From Taudactylus pleione (taxonomy: Eukaryota; Chordata; Amphibia; Anura; Myobatrachidae), in assembly GCA_031769625.1 (NCBI GenBank), contig JAUIMM010000579.1, positions 248,001 through 312,000 of the forward strand: DNA of 64,000 bases. Reading direction: 5' to 3'. Each line of letters starts with the position of its first letter. Position 1 is the first letter of the stretch. Of the stretch, positions 62,231-64,000 are shown in pieces. The position numbers were made by a program, and so were the translations under genes. The notes under the pieces are model-generated. The model was not told where the DNA came from. It worked only from the letters and a program-made list of their open reading frames with translations, and did not search any database.

Positions 62231-64000
62231 GTGTGTGCTAGAGATTAGTGACAGGTGTGTACCTGTATGCTCCCCGCTCCCCACACAGACAGAACATGGG
62301 TAACTATAATCCCTGTCACAGCCTGGGGTCCCCCTGATATAAGTGTGTGATAGAGATTAGTGACAGGTGTGTACCTGTATGTTCCCTGCACCCCTCACAG
62401 ACAGAACATGGGTAACTATAATCACTGTCACAGCATGGTGTCCCCTGATATATGTGTGTGCTAGAGATTAGTGACAGGAGTGTACCTGTATGATACCCGC
62501 ACCCCACACAGACAGAACATGGGTAACTATAATCCCTGTCACAGCCTGGGGTCCCCCTGATATATGTGTGTGATAGAGATTAGTGACAGGTGTGTACCTG
62601 TATGCTCCCCGCACCCCACACAGACAGAACATGGGTAACTATAATCCCTGTCACAGCCTGGGGTCCCCCTGATATATGTGTGTGCTAGAGATTACTGACA
62701 GGTGTGTACCTGTATGCTCCCCGCAACCCACACAGACAGAACATGGATAACTATAATCCCTGTCACAGCCTGGGGTCCCCCTGATATATGTGTGTGCTAG
62801 AGATTAGTGACAGGTGTGTACCTGTATGCTCCCTGCTCCCCACACAGACAGAACATGGGTAACTATAATCCCTGTCACAGCCTGGGGTCCCCCTGATATA
62901 TGTGTGTGATAGAGATTAGTGACAGGTGTGTACCTGTATGCTCCCCGCACCCCACACAGACAGAACATGGGTAACTATAATCCCTGTCTCAGCCTGGGGT
63001 CCCCCTGATATATGTGTGTGCTAGAGATTAGTGACAGGTGTGTACCTGTATGCTCCCCGCACCCCACACAGACAGAACATGGGTAACTATAATCCCTGTC
63101 ACAGCCTGGGGTACCCCTGATATAAGTGTGTGCTAGAGATTACTGACAGGTGTGTACCTGTATGCTCCCCGCCCCCCACACAGACAGAACATGGGTAACT
63201 ATATTCCCTGTCACAGCCTGGGGTACCCCTGATATAAGTGTGTGCTAGAGATTACTGACAGTTGTGTACCTGTATGCTCCCCGCAACCCACACAGACAGA
63301 ACATGGGTAACTATAATCCCTGTCACAGCCTGGGGTCCCCCTGATATATGTGTGTGCTAGAGATTACTGATAGGTGTGTACCTGTATGCTCCCCACACCC
63401 CACACAGACAGAACATGGGTAACTATAACCCCTCTCACAGCCTTTGGTCCCCATGATATATGTGTGCTAGAGATTAGTGACATGTGTGTACCTGTATGCT
63501 CCCCGTACCCCACACAGACAGAACATGGGTAACTATAATCCCTGTCACAGCCTGGGGTCCCCCTGATATATGTGTGTGCTAGAGATTAGTGACAGGTGTA
63601 TACCTGTATGCTCCCCACACCCCACACAGACAGAACATGGGTAACTATAATCCCTGTTACAGCCTGGGGTCCCCCTGATATATGTGTGTGCTAGAGATTA
63701 GTGACAGGTGTGTACCTGTATGCTCCCCGCACCCCACACAGACAGAACATGGGTAACTATAATCCCTGTCACAGCCTGTGGTCCCCCTGATATATGTGTG
63801 TGCTAGAGACTAGTGACAGGTGTGTACCTGTGTGCTCCCCGCACCCCACACAGACAGAACATGGGTAACTATAATCCCTGTCACAGCCTGGCGTCCCCCT
63901 GATATATGTGTGTGCTAGAGATTAGTGACAGGTGTGTACCTGTATGCTCCCCGCACCCCACACAGACAGAACATGGGAACTATAATCCCTGTCACAGCCT

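Larger units (their letters stand above)
35648..64000 (+). repeat. Satellite C: 112-bp tandem repeat, about 253 copies
   Basis: Head-to-tail array of a 112-bp unit built around gattagtgacaggtgtgta, cctgtatgctccccgcaccc, cacagacagaacatgggtaa and cctgtcacagcctggggtcc. It starts at about 35,648 and runs past the right edge. Unlike satellite A it tolerates small indels: gatatgtgtg for gatatatgtgtg, a loss giving cacaccgacag, and several 83-bp short units. The unit has one consensus CpG (ccccGcacc), and this is among its most variable sites. Short minus- and plus-strand frames of 60-75 codons are by-products of the repeat. Function unknown. Confidence 0.97.

Noticed and set aside
36941..62507. 60-75-codon frames in satellite C (GCGEHTGTHLS-type and others)
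   Set aside because: They are shadows of the 112-bp repeat, on both strands and without conservation beyond the DNA unit.
1..64000. CRISPR-like repeat-spacer structure
   Set aside because: Units are contiguous and near-identical along their full length, with no unique spacers. The genome context is eukaryotic.
1..64000. Common origin of satellites A and C (similar unit lengths of 116 and 112 bp; both have ctgtcac and aggtataac/gggtaactata segments)
   Set aside because: By eye the shared strings are short and not in a consistent order, so I cannot separate this from chance without an alignment.

Overview
This window is repeat-dominated eukaryotic nuclear DNA, most likely from a vertebrate and plausibly a frog or other amphibian. 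The evidence is megabase-style tandem satellites, a decayed hAT DNA transposon with an 8-bp target-site duplication, and one intact single-exon glycosyltransferase family 31 (beta-1,3-galactosyltransferase type) gene with a type II membrane anchor. The amphibian assignment rests on general familiarity with this style of hAT element, not on a search, and is tentative. There are no bacterial operons, CRISPR arrays or recognisable RNA genes.

Layout. 1-26,489: satellite A, a 116-bp unit in about 228 head-to-tail copies, entering from the left edge, with nested higher-order duplications. 26,490-26,855: short non-repetitive stretch. 26,856-31,969: one complete hAT insertion (element 26,864-31,961, 8-bp target duplication on each side). 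Inside it are a TATA promoter, an 11-copy ~160-bp tandem array, an N-terminal transposase fragment, a ~10-copy ~136-bp tandem array related to the first one, the hAT C-terminal dimerisation domain, a 3' region and A-rich subterminal repeats. 31,970-32,250: short non-repetitive stretch. 32,251-34,061: satellite B, 11 copies of a 162/167-bp unit. 34,062-35,647: the GT31 gene on the minus strand with a nearby poly(A) signal, plus its 5' flank. 35,648-64,000: satellite C, a 112-bp unit in about 253 copies, running off the right edge, with several multi-kilobase internal duplications.

The two large satellites make up about 86% of the window, and all tandem arrays together over 90%. Only the GT31 gene looks like a functional host gene. 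The hAT element keeps its ends but has lost its catalytic core, so it can at most be mobilised in trans. The most unusual features are the two related minisatellite arrays inside the single hAT copy, one of which sits exactly where the transposase core should be, and the traceable higher-order duplication history of satellites A and C. I found no convincing new multi-gene system.
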